Assembly: GCF_900079725.1 (NCBI RefSeq)
Contig: NZ_LT599032.1
Coordinates: forward strand, 4,150,054-4,214,053
From: an uncultured Dysgonomonas sp.
GTDB taxonomy: Bacteria > Bacteroidota > Bacteroidia > Bacteroidales > Dysgonomonadaceae
DNA: 64,000 nt
Reading direction: 5' to 3'
The translations under genes and the position numbers were made by a program. Position 1 is the first letter of the stretch, and every line of letters starts with the position of its first letter. Below, one piece after another: positions 7,315 to 15,627 of the stretch. The notes under the pieces are model-generated. The model did no database searches, was not told the origin of the DNA, and was given only the letters and a program-made list of their open reading frames with translations.

Positions 7315-8214
7315 TTAGTTCAGTTTCAACTCCCCATACATCCCTTTTTTGAGGTAGCCATCGTTCTTTACGGCTATTTTTACCGCATAGACCAGATTGG
7401 CGCGTTCGTCCCGGGTCTGAATGGTTTTTGGAGTGAATTCCGATTTATCCGATATCCATGTAATCGTGCCTGTATATTCTTTCATGTCTTTTTCTCCGAA
7501 GTCGGCGAATACCCTGACCTGTTGTCCTATTTTTACTTCGGTAAGCTGACCGGAAGTAATATATGCCCGCAGAAACATATTGTCCATATCGGCAATCTTG
7601 AATAGGACTCTGCCTTGGGTTGCCAGTTCTCCCTGTTCTGCGTATTTGGATAGCACAGTTCCTTTTATCGGGCTTGTAATAATTGATTTTTGTAATTGGT
7701 CATTCAATTGGGCAACCTGTATATCCAGCCCTGTACTTTCTTCGGATACTCCTCTGTTAGAGTTTTCCAAAGTCTCGGTTTGTGCAGCCAGCTGCCTTTC
7801 CAATACCAGTATCTGAGCATTGATTTCATCTACTTGCTTCTGATTGGCGGCATTGGCCTTTACCAGATTCTCGAAACGTCTGAGTTCATTCCTTTGAGTA
7901 GCTATTTGTTGTTTCGTGGCTGCTATCTGGCGGGGTACATCTGTATAGCGGGTTTTTACCGATTTCATATTGGCCAGCAGCTGCATCTTTTTCAGATATA
8001 GCTGTACAGTGTCTATATAACCTATTTCCCTTCCTGCATCAAGGAGCTGGCCTTCTGTAATATCAAATTGCATTATCTTTCCATTGGCTTCGGCAGAGAC
8101 AATTACTTCGGTTGTTTCAAATACGCCCGATGCATCATAATCGCCATTACCCCTGCCACAAGATGATAAAAGGATGGCAAAACTGAAGTAAAGTATATTT
8201 TTTATTGTATTCAT
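7315..8214 (-). CDS. HlyD-family periplasmic adaptor lipoprotein (YbhG-like)
   Basis: A 299-residue membrane-fusion protein. It has a lipoprotein signal ending in LLSSC (Cys19). It then shows the usual order: a first biotinyl-lipoyl half with VIVSAEANGKIMQFDITEGQ (about 37-60), a long coiled-coil hairpin (about 70-165), the second lipoyl half (ITSPIKGTVLSKYAEQGE) and a beta-barrel domain. It should link the inner-membrane ABC exporter to the TolC-type channel encoded 4 bp upstream at 8219-9478. The close spacing shows the two are co-transcribed. The downstream neighbours (winged-helix and HTH genes) separate it from the ATPase genes it should work with. Confidence 0.92.
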   Translation of the reverse strand: MNTIKNILYFSFAILLSSCGRGNGDYDASGVFETTEVIVSAEANGKIMQFDITEGQLLDAGREIGYIDTVQLYLKKMQLLANMKSVKTRYTDVPRQIAATKQQIATQRNELRRFENLVKANAANQKQVDEINAQILVLERQLAAQTETLENSNRGVSEESTGLDIQVAQLNDQLQKSIITSPIKGTVLSKYAEQGELATQGRVLFKIADMDNMFLRAYITSGQLTEVKIGQQVRVFADFGEKDMKEYTGTITWISDKSEFTPKTIQTRDERANLVYAVKIAVKNDGYLKKGMYGELKLN

Positions 8215-8218
8215 GCGA

Positions 8219-9478
8219 TTAGTTATTTGTTGTATATTTCAGATTATATATAGATAACAGCAGTTCTATTTCGTGTTGTATTTTATCCTGCTTAGCCAGA
8301 TCCTCATTATTTATTTCGCGCATCAGGTCGGTTACAGTCTGTGTCCCATTAGCTACTTTTGCCTCTGCTGCACGTTTTACACTGTTGCGGAGCGAGATTA
8401 TTTCATCATCGTACTTCAATAAGTCCCGGTTCTTTTCTATCTCTTGTTGTTCTTGGGTAGTTTCCAGATTTGTATTGAAAAGAAAAGTCTCACGCTGAGT
8501 AAGAACGTTATCCTGATTAATTTCTATCAGCTTTTTATCGTTTTTTTGAGTGTAAAGACTACCAAAGTTCCATGACAAACGGACTCCCCCGATATAATAG
8601 GGAGAGAAATCATTATCCAGCATATTCAATCCCGGTTTGCCATAACCTCCCGTAAGGAACAAACCCAGCTTTGGCATATAGCTTGTTTTGATCGATCTTT
8701 TTTGTGTTTCAAGGCTGTTGAGTTGTGCGTCGAAAAGTTCCAATTCGGGGCGGTTCACTTGTGATGAAATTATCAGGTCTTCCCCTTCCGGCTTTTGCAA
8801 TGTGGTCCTTTTATCCAGATTCTCTCCTATTAACAGCGCTAGCATATCCAGATAGGATTTTCTGTTAGATAACAATTGTGTTTTGTTTTGCGCGGTTTTC
8901 AACTGCTCTACTTTAATAGCATCCAGATCGGCCTGATTGGCTATTCCATTTTGAATATAGGACGAAATCAGGTTGTAATTACGCTGCAATTCATCCTGTA
9001 AAAGATCATTTTGCTTTATTTTGGCATCGAGTAATAAAATGCCGAAATACAATTGATTGACCCTGTCGTTTATTGTATAGAGGTCTACATCCAATTGCTT
9101 TTTCTCTACATCGGCATTTGCATTGGTTATCTCTTTTTTTGAGCCGATTGCACCTCCATCCCAGATAGTCTGAGTGATGTCTATCGTTGCAGAATACTGG
9201 TCTTTGCTTAGTCCTTTGATATCTATCCCCGGAACGGAAATTGGTATTTTGGTTACTTCCGACTGATAAGATGCTTTTGCCGACAAAGAGAACTGAGGCA
9301 AATATCCTTTTCCTGCATTCGACAGATTATACTCTTTCGATTTCTCTATCAGCTCGTACCGTCTGATAAGCGGATAGTTCGCTTTTGCTTTCCGGTGACA
9401 AGCCTCAAGCAGGAGAGTTGCCTGAGAAAAAGCCAGGGATGGGATTGAAAACAAAAAAAGTAACAAGTATTTTTTCAT
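8219..9478 (-). CDS. TolC-family outer membrane channel
   Basis: A 419-residue outer membrane efflux protein with a cleavable signal (LFSIPSLAFSQ) and two OEP repeats rich in Gln/Asn/Leu helices, typical of TolC homologues. Conserved features are the AxxxYPLIRRYE start of helix H1, the TQTIWDGGAIGSKKE strand and the repeat GGVRLSWNFGSLYTQKND in the second half. Second gene of the operon, 11 bp after the TetR gene and 4 bp before the HlyD gene. It provides the outer-membrane exit for the ABC exporter. A second, unrelated TolC-type channel is encoded with the metal pump at 20177. Confidence 0.92.
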   Translation of the reverse strand: MKKYLLLFLFSIPSLAFSQATLLLEACHRKAKANYPLIRRYELIEKSKEYNLSNAGKGYLPQFSLSAKASYQSEVTKIPISVPGIDIKGLSKDQYSATIDITQTIWDGGAIGSKKEITNANADVEKKQLDVDLYTINDRVNQLYFGILLLDAKIKQNDLLQDELQRNYNLISSYIQNGIANQADLDAIKVEQLKTAQNKTQLLSNRKSYLDMLALLIGENLDKRTTLQKPEGEDLIISSQVNRPELELFDAQLNSLETQKRSIKTSYMPKLGLFLTGGYGKPGLNMLDNDFSPYYIGGVRLSWNFGSLYTQKNDKKLIEINQDNVLTQRETFLFNTNLETTQEQQEIEKNRDLLKYDDEIISLRNSVKRAAEAKVANGTQTVTDLMREINNEDLAKQDKIQHEIELLLSIYNLKYTTNN

Positions 9479-9489
9479 AATTCCAGCGG

Positions 9490-10110
9490 TTATTCATCTA
9501 TTTTCAACATCATTTTTATCCATTGTGGAACAAGTTTCCGACGCTCATTAATGAAGTTGGTATAATCATCTTCAGTCATCGGACTATGTATGCTTATCAA
9601 TAAGGGTTTACCTACAATAGGGAACACAGTCATTGATACGATATTTATAAAGATTTGAAGTGGGGCAATTCCTTTTATTCCTTTTTTATCCATCTGTTCC
9701 TGTATCTGCTTGTAGAAGTAATTATTCTTTATGAGATTTTCTGAAATCCCGATTTTTTCTATCAGCTTCTTTGGATTGGCTTGTATTTCACTTAATACAA
9801 ATAATGGTAAATTGGGATTTTCTAAAAGAGAATCTACATAACGGTTTGCAATTAAATCTATTTTTTTTGACAATTCTGTGTTTTCATCATTGACGATCCC
9901 AACTATCAGTCCGAACATTTGTTGCATACTTTCTTCCATTATTATATCGAACAGCTTTTCTTTACTGCGGAAATAATAATTAAGTAATGCCAGATTTATA
10001 CCCGCTTCGTCGGCTATATCACGTGTTCGGGCTTGTCCGTATCCTTTTTCCTGAAACACTTTTCGGGCAGCTTCCTTTATTTTTTCTTCTGTCGATATAT
10101 CTTTTTCCAT
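9490..10110 (-). CDS. TetR/AcrR-family repressor of the exporter operon
   Basis: A 206-residue regulator. The N-terminal helix-turn-helix is clear (TRDIADEAGINLALLNYYF, about residues 28-46), followed by the standard ligand-binding helical domain. The start at 10110 (MEKDISTEEKI) is preferred over an in-frame ATG at 10137, because the -7 box at 10135-10142 would place transcription initiation downstream of 10137. It is the first gene of its own operon, the same order as CecR-ybhGFSR in E. coli. Autoregulation is supported by a 20-bp palindrome directly upstream of the -7 box. Confidence 0.93.
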   Translation of the reverse strand: MEKDISTEEKIKEAARKVFQEKGYGQARTRDIADEAGINLALLNYYFRSKEKLFDIIMEESMQQMFGLIVGIVNDENTELSKKIDLIANRYVDSLLENPNLPLFVLSEIQANPKKLIEKIGISENLIKNNYFYKQIQEQMDKKGIKGIAPLQIFINIVSMTVFPIVGKPLLISIHSPMTEDDYTNFINERRKLVPQWIKMMLKIDE

Positions 10111-10134
10111 AAGTAAATCATTATTGTTGTGATG

Positions 10135-10142
10135 CAAATGTA
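10135..10142 (-). promoter_or_regulatory. -7 promoter box of the exporter operon
   Basis: TACATTTG on the minus strand matches the Bacteroidetes -7 consensus TAnnTTTG. It would give a leader of roughly 20 nt before the TetR start at 10110. Confidence 0.7.
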
Positions 10143-10155
10143 GATTGAATTTTTG

Positions 10156-10175
10156 ATTTAATCAAATGATTAAAT
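10156..10175. promoter_or_regulatory. Candidate TetR operator
   Basis: ATTTAATCA-AA-TGATTAAAT is a perfect palindrome with 9-bp arms and a 2-bp spacer, 14 bp upstream of the -7 box. It overlaps the expected -33 region, an ideal place for a repressor to block RNA polymerase. An overlapping TTTGAT-TTA-ATCAAA repeat is at 10152-10166. Confidence 0.65.
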
Positions 10176-10334
10176 AATTATTTTAAAAAATATTTTTAAT
10201 TATTGTATCTAATAATAGCGGTTTTTTCTATGTTTCTTCAGGGCAAATGGAATTTAATCTTTTAGAAAAAGTTTATCTATATAGTAAGCTATTAGTTTTC
10301 TGCTGTTAGCTTATAGCTCTTTGAAATATTGATA

Positions 10335-10514
10335 GGCCCCTTCAATCCCGTAAGGGTCAGAGCTGTTAAGTTCTAATTTTTCATACCCTCTGTGTCATGT
10401 TGAACGGAGTGAAACATCTCGTTTCGCAGGGGCGGGATCCTTCGTTCCACTCAGGATGACAGCAGAAAATAACAGAACAAAGTAGAGAACTTAACAGCCC
10501 GGACCCAAAGGGGC
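10335..10514. repeat. Nested palindromic dispersed repeat
   Basis: The outer arms pair between 10336-10374 and 10486-10514, including GCTGTTAAGTTCT against AGAACTTAACAGC and GCCCCTT/AAGGGGC. The inner arms pair between TGTCATGTTGAACGGAGTG (from 10392) and the reverse complement of the stretch ending at 10461, which reads TGTCATCCTGAGTGGAACG. Sequences of the form TGTCAT-CTGA-CG-A are a known palindromic intergenic repeat in many Bacteroidetes genomes. The nesting of two palindromes, one inside the other, is the notable point. Confidence 0.7.
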
Positions 10515-10529
10515 ACTTACAGAGAGGGG

Positions 10530-10581
10530 AAAAGGTAACAGATAGAAAATAGTGGAAAAAGTGTAACCTTTGTTACCTTTT
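10530..10581. repeat. Hairpin made of two GGTAACA repeat copies
   Basis: AAAAGGTAACA at 10530-10540 pairs exactly with TGTTACCTTTT at 10571-10581. The right copy extends to GTGTAACCTTTGTTACC, which is nearly the reverse complement of the repeats at 45333-45355 and 45643-45663. Confidence 0.6.
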
Positions 10582-10745
10582 AAAGAAGAAAATCGGCTCG
10601 AAAAGTAGTTGTTTGTATTGATTTTCATTATTTTATCTTAAATGATAGTAAGTGAAGACATGGAAACTGTATGAAGAATAGATATTTTTTAACATGTTAG
10701 CATATTTAGCCTCCTAAAAATGATAATTTCCTCAAAACATTTCAC

Positions 10746-10776
10746 TAATTTTGGAAATGTCGCCTCTAAATGAGGC
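10746..10776 (+). promoter_or_regulatory. EF-G2 promoter box and 5'-leader hairpin
   Basis: TAATTTTG at 10746-10753 fits TAnnTTTG. Just after the expected transcription start is a small hairpin, GCCTC-TAAAT-GAGGC (10762-10776). TAGCCTC at 10707-10713 is an inverted copy of GAGGCTA at 10772-10778, a possible regulator site. Confidence 0.5.
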
Positions 10777-10826
10777 TATTTTGGTAAAAGGTATAATAAT
10801 ATTAACCATGTAAAACATTTTTAGCC

Positions 10827-12986
10827 ATGAGAACTTACCAAACACAAGAAATCAAGAACATAGCTATTCTTGGTAGTTCGGGAGCGGGCAAAACCACTCT
10901 CGCCGAAGCCATGCTCTACGAAGCGGGTGTCATAAAACGCAGAGGAAGTGTTAAGGACGGAAATACTGTCTCGGACTATTTCCCCGTGGAAAAAGAATAC
11001 GGATATTCCGTTTTTTCCAGCATTTTCTCTGTGGAATGGATGAATAGAAAACTTAACTTTATTGATTGTCCGGGATCTGATGATTTTGTCGGAAATGTCG
11101 TTACCTCGTTGAATGTGACAGATACGGCTCTGATGGTGCTGAATGCCCAGTATGGTATGGAAGTGGGTACCATAAACCAATTGAGATATACTCAAAAATT
11201 TAAGAAACCGGTGATTTTTATTGTCAACCAATTAGATCATCCAAAGGCAGACTTTGATAATGTGGTTTCTCAACTTAAAGCCGATTATGGCGAAAAGGCA
11301 GTATTGGTACAATACCCGATCAATTGCGGAGAGGGCTTCAATGCTGTTGTCGATGTTTTGAAATTTAAAATGTTCCGATGGAAACCAGAAGGCGGTGTTC
11401 CTGAGGTTCTTGATATACCTGCCGAAGAATTAGATAAGGCAGCCGAATTGCAGCAAAAACTGATAGAGGCAGCTGCTGAGAATGAAGAATCCCTGATGGA
11501 GAAATTCTTCGAACAGGGTACACTGACCGAAGACGAGATGCGTATGGGTATCCGTTGGGGGTTGGTAAACAGGGATTTATTTCCTGTATTCTGCGTATCT
11601 GCCGAAAAAGATATGTGTGTGCGCCGTACAATGGAATTCCTTGGCAATGTAGTTCCTTACGTGCGCGATCAGCCTGCACCTGTGAATACCGAAGGAGTGG
11701 AAGTGAAGCCCGATTCGGATGCGCCAACCAGCCTGTTCTTCTTTAAAACAATGGTTGAACCGCATGTAGGTGAAGTTTCTTACTTTAAGGTAATGAGCGG
11801 TAAGGTTCATGAAGGAGATGATCTGATAAATGCCGACAGAGGCTCGAAAGAACGTATCGGTCAGATTTTCTGTCCTGCAGGACAACAGCGTTCAAAAATA
11901 GAGGAACTGGTAGCCGGAGATATCGGAGCAGCGGTAAAACTCAAAGATGTACGTACAGGGAACACTTTAAATGCAAAAGGTACTGATAACAAGTTCAATT
12001 TTATAAAATATCCGGATCCTAAATATCGCCGTGCTATAAAGGCCGAAAATGAGAAGGATACGGAAAAAATGAACGAGATTTTGCAGCGTATGCACGAGGA
12101 AGACCCTACATGGGTAATAGAAAATTCGAAGGAGCTGAAACAACTTATTGTATCCGGGCAAGGTGAATTCCACCTGAAAACATTGAAATGGAGAATAGAA
12201 AATAACGATAAGATCGCCATTGTATATTCCGAGCCTAAGATTCCATATCGTGAAACAATTACAAAGGCTGCCCGCGCAGATTACCGCCACAAGAAACAAT
12301 CGGGAGGTGCCGGACAGTTTGGTGAGGTGCATCTGGTCGTAGAGCCTTATATTGAAGGTATGCCATTGCCGGAAACATACAAGTTTAACGGTCAGGAATT
12401 TAAGGTGCAGTCACGTGACGTTCAAACTTATGATCTCGATTGGGGAGGAAAACTTGTCTTTGTCAGCAGTATAGTCGGAGGTGCTATCGACGCGCGCTTC
12501 CTTCCGGCAATATTGAAAGGGGTGATGTCGCGTCTGGAACAGGGGCCTCTTACAGGTTCATATGCACGTGATGTTCGTGTGGTTGTTTATGATGGCAAGA
12601 TGCACCCGGTAGACTCTAATGAAATCTCATTTATGCTAGCCGGACGTAATGCATTTAGCGAAGCATTTAAGAATGCCGGCCCTAAAATCCTTGAGCCGAT
12701 TTATGATGTAACAGTATCCGTACCATCGGATAGGATGGGGGATGTGATGGGAGACCTCCAGAACCGCCGTGCCATGATAATGGGTATGGAAAGCGACAGG
12801 GGAATAGAGATACTGAATGCCAAAGTGCCGTTGAAAGAAATGGCGAACTATTCTATCTCGCTTAGTTCACTGACCGGAGGCCGTGCTTCGTTTACAATGA
12901 AGTTTGCAAGTTATGAACTTGTGCCGTCCGATGTTCAGGACAAGCTATTGAAAGAGTACGAGGCAAGTCAGAAAGAGGAAGATTGA
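10827..12986 (+). CDS. fusA2: EF-G paralog of the EF-G2 type (GTPase motifs degenerate)
   Basis: A 719-residue elongation factor G with all five domains in the usual order and length. The P-loop is GSSGAGKTT (residues 16-24), where canonical EF-G has AHIDAGKTT. The switch I element RGITI is replaced by YGYSV (58-62). The G3 motif is DCPGSDDF (80-87) instead of DTPGHVDF, so the catalytic histidine is a serine. G4 is NQLD. Bacteroides EF-G2, which shares this pattern, is reported to act in translocation without GTP hydrolysis and to be induced during carbon limitation. The same role is inferred here. It is a single-gene unit with its own promoter and a strong terminator. A housekeeping fusA is not in the window. 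Confidence 0.9.
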   Translation: MRTYQTQEIKNIAILGSSGAGKTTLAEAMLYEAGVIKRRGSVKDGNTVSDYFPVEKEYGYSVFSSIFSVEWMNRKLNFIDCPGSDDFVGNVVTSLNVTDTALMVLNAQYGMEVGTINQLRYTQKFKKPVIFIVNQLDHPKADFDNVVSQLKADYGEKAVLVQYPINCGEGFNAVVDVLKFKMFRWKPEGGVPEVLDIPAEELDKAAELQQKLIEAAAENEESLMEKFFEQGTLTEDEMRMGIRWGLVNRDLFPVFCVSAEKDMCVRRTMEFLGNVVPYVRDQPAPVNTEGVEVKPDSDAPTSLFFFKTMVEPHVGEVSYFKVMSGKVHEGDDLINADRGSKERIGQIFCPAGQQRSKIEELVAGDIGAAVKLKDVRTGNTLNAKGTDNKFNFIKYPDPKYRRAIKAENEKDTEKMNEILQRMHEEDPTWVIENSKELKQLIVSGQGEFHLKTLKWRIENNDKIAIVYSEPKIPYRETITKAARADYRHKKQSGGAGQFGEVHLVVEPYIEGMPLPETYKFNGQEFKVQSRDVQTYDLDWGGKLVFVSSIVGGAIDARFLPAILKGVMSRLEQGPLTGSYARDVRVVVYDGKMHPVDSNEISFMLAGRNAFSEAFKNAGPKILEPIYDVTVSVPSDRMGDVMGDLQNRRAMIMGMESDRGIEILNAKVPLKEMANYSISLSSLTGGRASFTMKFASYELVPSDVQDKLLKEYEASQKEED

Positions 12987-13010
12987 TACTGACAAATTGA
13001 TTATAAGAAA

Positions 13011-13050
13011 AGGAAAGTTCCGCATAATACCGGGGCTTTCCTGTTTTTTT
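13011..13050 (+). terminator. Intrinsic terminator of the EF-G2 gene
   Basis: Arms 13011-13022 and 13031-13042 pair over 12 bp with two G-U pairs, loop of 8, followed by a run of seven T. Confidence 0.85.
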
Positions 13051-13084
13051 CGGCAAATGAATTATCTATATCTAAAAAAATATT

Positions 13085-13966
13085 ATGAAAAAAAGTTTTA
13101 TCCTGATTGTTCTATTTCTATTGATAAAAGTATCCTATTCTTTCGGGCAAGGATATAATATTATAAACCATGTTTTGACAGATGATAACAGATATTACTA
13201 TATGGGTTCATTGAAGGAAAGTGGTCCAACCACATACCAAAAATTAAAAATAGAGATTTTTGGAGGCGATTTCTCAAACTCCATAGCAACTGACACCTAT
13301 TCCATAAATACACGTGGAACCAATTTTATAAATATAGAAAGGCGGGGAGGTACGCCATCTAATAGTTACGAATTAAGAGTGTATAAGAATGGAACGCAAT
13401 TCGATTTTGTAATTAAGATGAAATATAACTACGTTTCTATTTTTGTTCAGTCATGGATTGTGGATGGACTTATAAATCAGATAAGCTCTATAGCTCCTGT
13501 TAGTATTACAAAATACGATCCTTCAGGAAAAACTGATGTAACAGATACCTTTCCACGAAAGATTATAAGTGCTACTGATGAGTCTGGCAATATCGGTATA
13601 GGCACTCTATCACCACAAGCGAAACTGGATGTAAAAGGGACAATCCGCGCTAAAGAAGTAAAAATAGAAATGAATGCCGGTGAAGGAGCCGATTTTGTTT
13701 TCGATCCGGACTATAATCTCAGATCTTTAGCCGAAGTGGAAGCTTTTATCAATGGAAATAAACATTTGCCGGAAATCCCGTCAGAGAAACAAATGACTGA
13801 GGATGGATTGGATATGAGTAAAATGCAGATAAAACTTTTACAAAAAATAGAAGAGTTGACTTTATACATTATTCAACAGCAAAAGCAACTTAATGAGCAA
13901 AGTAAGAAAAATGCAGAGTTAGAGGAAATGATAAAGAAAATACATCAGGACTTAAAAGATAAATAA
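13085..13966 (+). CDS. Secreted protein with tail-fibre-like C-terminus
   Basis: A 293-residue protein with a signal peptide (about residues 1-21, ending SYSFGQ). The first 160 residues are beta-rich and of unknown fold. From about residue 172 comes a segment common in Bacteroidetes: NIGIGTLSPQAKLDVKGTIR, then a short region ADFVFDPDYNLRSLAEVEAF with NKHLPEIPSEKQM. A coiled coil ends the protein (about 245-293). This ending resembles the module preceding intramolecular chaperone domains in tail-fibre-like proteins, and suggests a trimer at the cell surface. There is no catalytic S74 chaperone domain. Function unknown. It stands alone between EF-G2 and the DUF5106 gene. Confidence 0.75.
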   Translation: MKKSFILIVLFLLIKVSYSFGQGYNIINHVLTDDNRYYYMGSLKESGPTTYQKLKIEIFGGDFSNSIATDTYSINTRGTNFINIERRGGTPSNSYELRVYKNGTQFDFVIKMKYNYVSIFVQSWIVDGLINQISSIAPVSITKYDPSGKTDVTDTFPRKIISATDESGNIGIGTLSPQAKLDVKGTIRAKEVKIEMNAGEGADFVFDPDYNLRSLAEVEAFINGNKHLPEIPSEKQMTEDGLDMSKMQIKLLQKIEELTLYIIQQQKQLNEQSKKNAELEEMIKKIHQDLKDK

Positions 13967-14036
13967 ATACTATATGTAAAAGGGTAGGTGAAAATAAGTT
14001 GGTATATCCTCTTCCTTTGTATTGATGTTAAAATGC

Positions 14037-14044
14037 TATCTTTG
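14037..14044 (+). promoter_or_regulatory. -7 promoter box of the DUF5106 gene
   Basis: TATCTTTG matches TAnnTTTG; a TTTG lies 17 bp upstream. Leader about 18 nt. Confidence 0.65.
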
Positions 14045-14067
14045 CATATATTTAATTGATATAGAAT

Positions 14068-15033
14068 ATGAAATACTTTATACGGATAATGGTTGTTGCC
14101 GCACTCGGATTTTATTCATGTAGTAATAATAAGCCGTTGCAGAATAACGTATCTGCACAGCAGACGGAAGTAGAGGAGAGAACGGCACTGGAGCTACCCG
14201 AGGTGCCGAAAGAACTTACAACCCCAGTCGACAGAGCCAACTTCTTGATTACCCATTACTGGGATAACTTCGATTTTTCAGATACAACATATATTCATCT
14301 TCCTGACATTACCGAACAGGCTCTGGCAAACTACGTCCAGATTCTTCCGATAGCAGATAAGAATATTGCCGAACAATCTATAGCGGCTTTATTGAATAAG
14401 GCAGAGCAGCAGAAAACACCGGAGATGTATTTTTTCTTTACTAAGAATTTCGAGAAATATCTGTATGACCCAAACTCTTTCATGCGTAATGAAGAGTATT
14501 ATATTCCGGTGGCTAAATACGTACTAGCTGATTCGGAAACAGGGGATGTGGAAAAAGAGAAAGTCAGATTCAAACTGGAAATGATGGAGAAAAACAGGCC
14601 CGGACAAATAGCTGCTGATATTACCTACACCCTGAGTTCAGGAAAAACGGGGACACTTCACGGGTTAAATGCAGGATATACCTTGCTGATGTTCTACAAT
14701 CCCGATTGCCATACCTGTGCAGAGAATATAGCCTATTTGAAGCAATCCCCCATTATAAATAAGATACACGAATCGGGTGGGCTTAAAGTGTTGACTTTCT
14801 ATCCCGATGCAGACTTAAGTATCTGGCAAAGTCATCTGAAAGATATTCCCGCATCGTGGGTAAACGGTTATGATAAGAACCAGACCGTATTGAACAAAAA
14901 GGTTTATGACTTGAAAGCTATTCCCACACTTTATCTTTTAGACAAGGAAAAGCGGGTATTGCTGAAAGATGCTACAGCTCAGAAAATCGAATTTTATCTG
15001 AGAGATCATAATCCGATGCTATTTTCCGATTAA
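14068..15033 (+). CDS. DUF5106/thioredoxin-fold lipoprotein
   Basis: A 321-residue protein with a lipoprotein signal (GFYSC, Cys18). The middle region (about 50-175) matches the DUF5106 pattern in which a helical domain precedes a thioredoxin-like domain. The C-terminal third has the thioredoxin-fold active-site motif C214-H-T-C217 after FYNPD, and a late cis-Pro segment AIPTLYLLD. It probably acts as a periplasmic thiol oxidoreductase or reductase, possibly in envelope stress. The gene ends one base inside an alternative upstream start of the His-rich gene, and lies directly ahead of the metal efflux cluster, so the two may be linked in function. Confidence 0.8.
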   Translation: MKYFIRIMVVAALGFYSCSNNKPLQNNVSAQQTEVEERTALELPEVPKELTTPVDRANFLITHYWDNFDFSDTTYIHLPDITEQALANYVQILPIADKNIAEQSIAALLNKAEQQKTPEMYFFFTKNFEKYLYDPNSFMRNEEYYIPVAKYVLADSETGDVEKEKVRFKLEMMEKNRPGQIAADITYTLSSGKTGTLHGLNAGYTLLMFYNPDCHTCAENIAYLKQSPIINKIHESGGLKVLTFYPDADLSIWQSHLKDIPASWVNGYDKNQTVLNKKVYDLKAIPTLYLLDKEKRVLLKDATAQKIEFYLRDHNPMLFSD

Positions 15034-15071
15034 TGAAGTGGATAAGTGTCAGACTTTTTAAGAAAAAATCA

Positions 15072-15079
15072 TATCTTTG
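15072..15079 (+). promoter_or_regulatory. -7 promoter box just ahead of the His-rich gene
   Basis: TATCTTTG ends 4 bp before the ATG at 15084. If used, transcription would begin at or next to the start codon, giving a leaderless or nearly leaderless mRNA. Confidence 0.55.
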
Positions 15080-15083
15080 TGAT

Positions 15084-15539
15084 ATGAAAAAGGTAAAACG
15101 ACTGGTCACTCTGACTTTATTGATGCTTGCCAATATATTTTTATTGGCACATACGGTTTTACCTCATTCTCATCATGATGGTGCTGTTTGTTTCTCTCTG
15201 GAGGAAATAGTTCATCAACATCATTGTTCGGGTCAACATGATGATTCCGGAGATTGTTGTTGTGAACACGATAAGCATCATCACCATTCAGGATCGGAAG
15301 ATTGTAATCTGAAGGAAATTGTCCTTCGACAGAATAATGACCTTCATGAAGATATACTGCCTTGTGCTAATTGTCTGTCCTTACTGTTTACAATAAATCC
15401 CCTGAGTGAGCTTTATCTGGAAGCTCCCGAATTCGGACAGCGATTAGAACAAAAACCTTATTTAGAAAACTATATTCCACCTTTCGTAGGCTCAGTAAAA
15501 AGTCTGCGAGCACCTCCCGTATCTTATTTTTTAGGCTAA
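15084..15539 (+). CDS. Small His/Cys-rich exported protein of the metal efflux cluster
   Basis: A 151-residue protein. The ATG at 15084 (MKKVKRLVTLTLLML) is preferred to 15033, since it gives a normal signal peptide and lies just after a promoter box. After the hydrophobic N-terminus (about 6-24) the protein is dense in His and Cys: HSHHDG, HQHHCSGQHDD, DCCCEHDKHHHH, CANC. This is a metal-binding composition. Similar short His-rich proteins lie upstream of CzcB/CzcA genes in Bacteroidetes. It probably binds or buffers Zn, Cu, Co or Cd in the periplasm before export by the pump encoded next. No catalytic motif is visible. Confidence 0.75.
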   Translation: MKKVKRLVTLTLLMLANIFLLAHTVLPHSHHDGAVCFSLEEIVHQHHCSGQHDDSGDCCCEHDKHHHHSGSEDCNLKEIVLRQNNDLHEDILPCANCLSLLFTINPLSELYLEAPEFGQRLEQKPYLENYIPPFVGSVKSLRAPPVSYFLG

Positions 15540-15627
15540 TTTTTTATAGAAACTTTATCTATGTCATTGAGAAGAGGATGGTATTCCCTCACTCTTTGTT
15601 ATGGCAAAAATCTAAGAAATAAGAATA

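Larger units (their letters stand above)
10111..10826. other. 716-bp intergenic region between exporter operon and EF-G2 gene
   Basis: No gene of convincing coding character was seen. In order it holds the exporter promoter and operator (10135-10175), a GTTTATCTAT motif at 10271-10280 that recurs inverted at 6701 and 45911, an AGCTATTAG/TTAGCTTATAGCT repeat (10287-10318), a nested palindromic repeat (10335-10514), a GGTAACA hairpin (10530-10581) and the EF-G2 promoter and leader. Confidence 0.7.
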
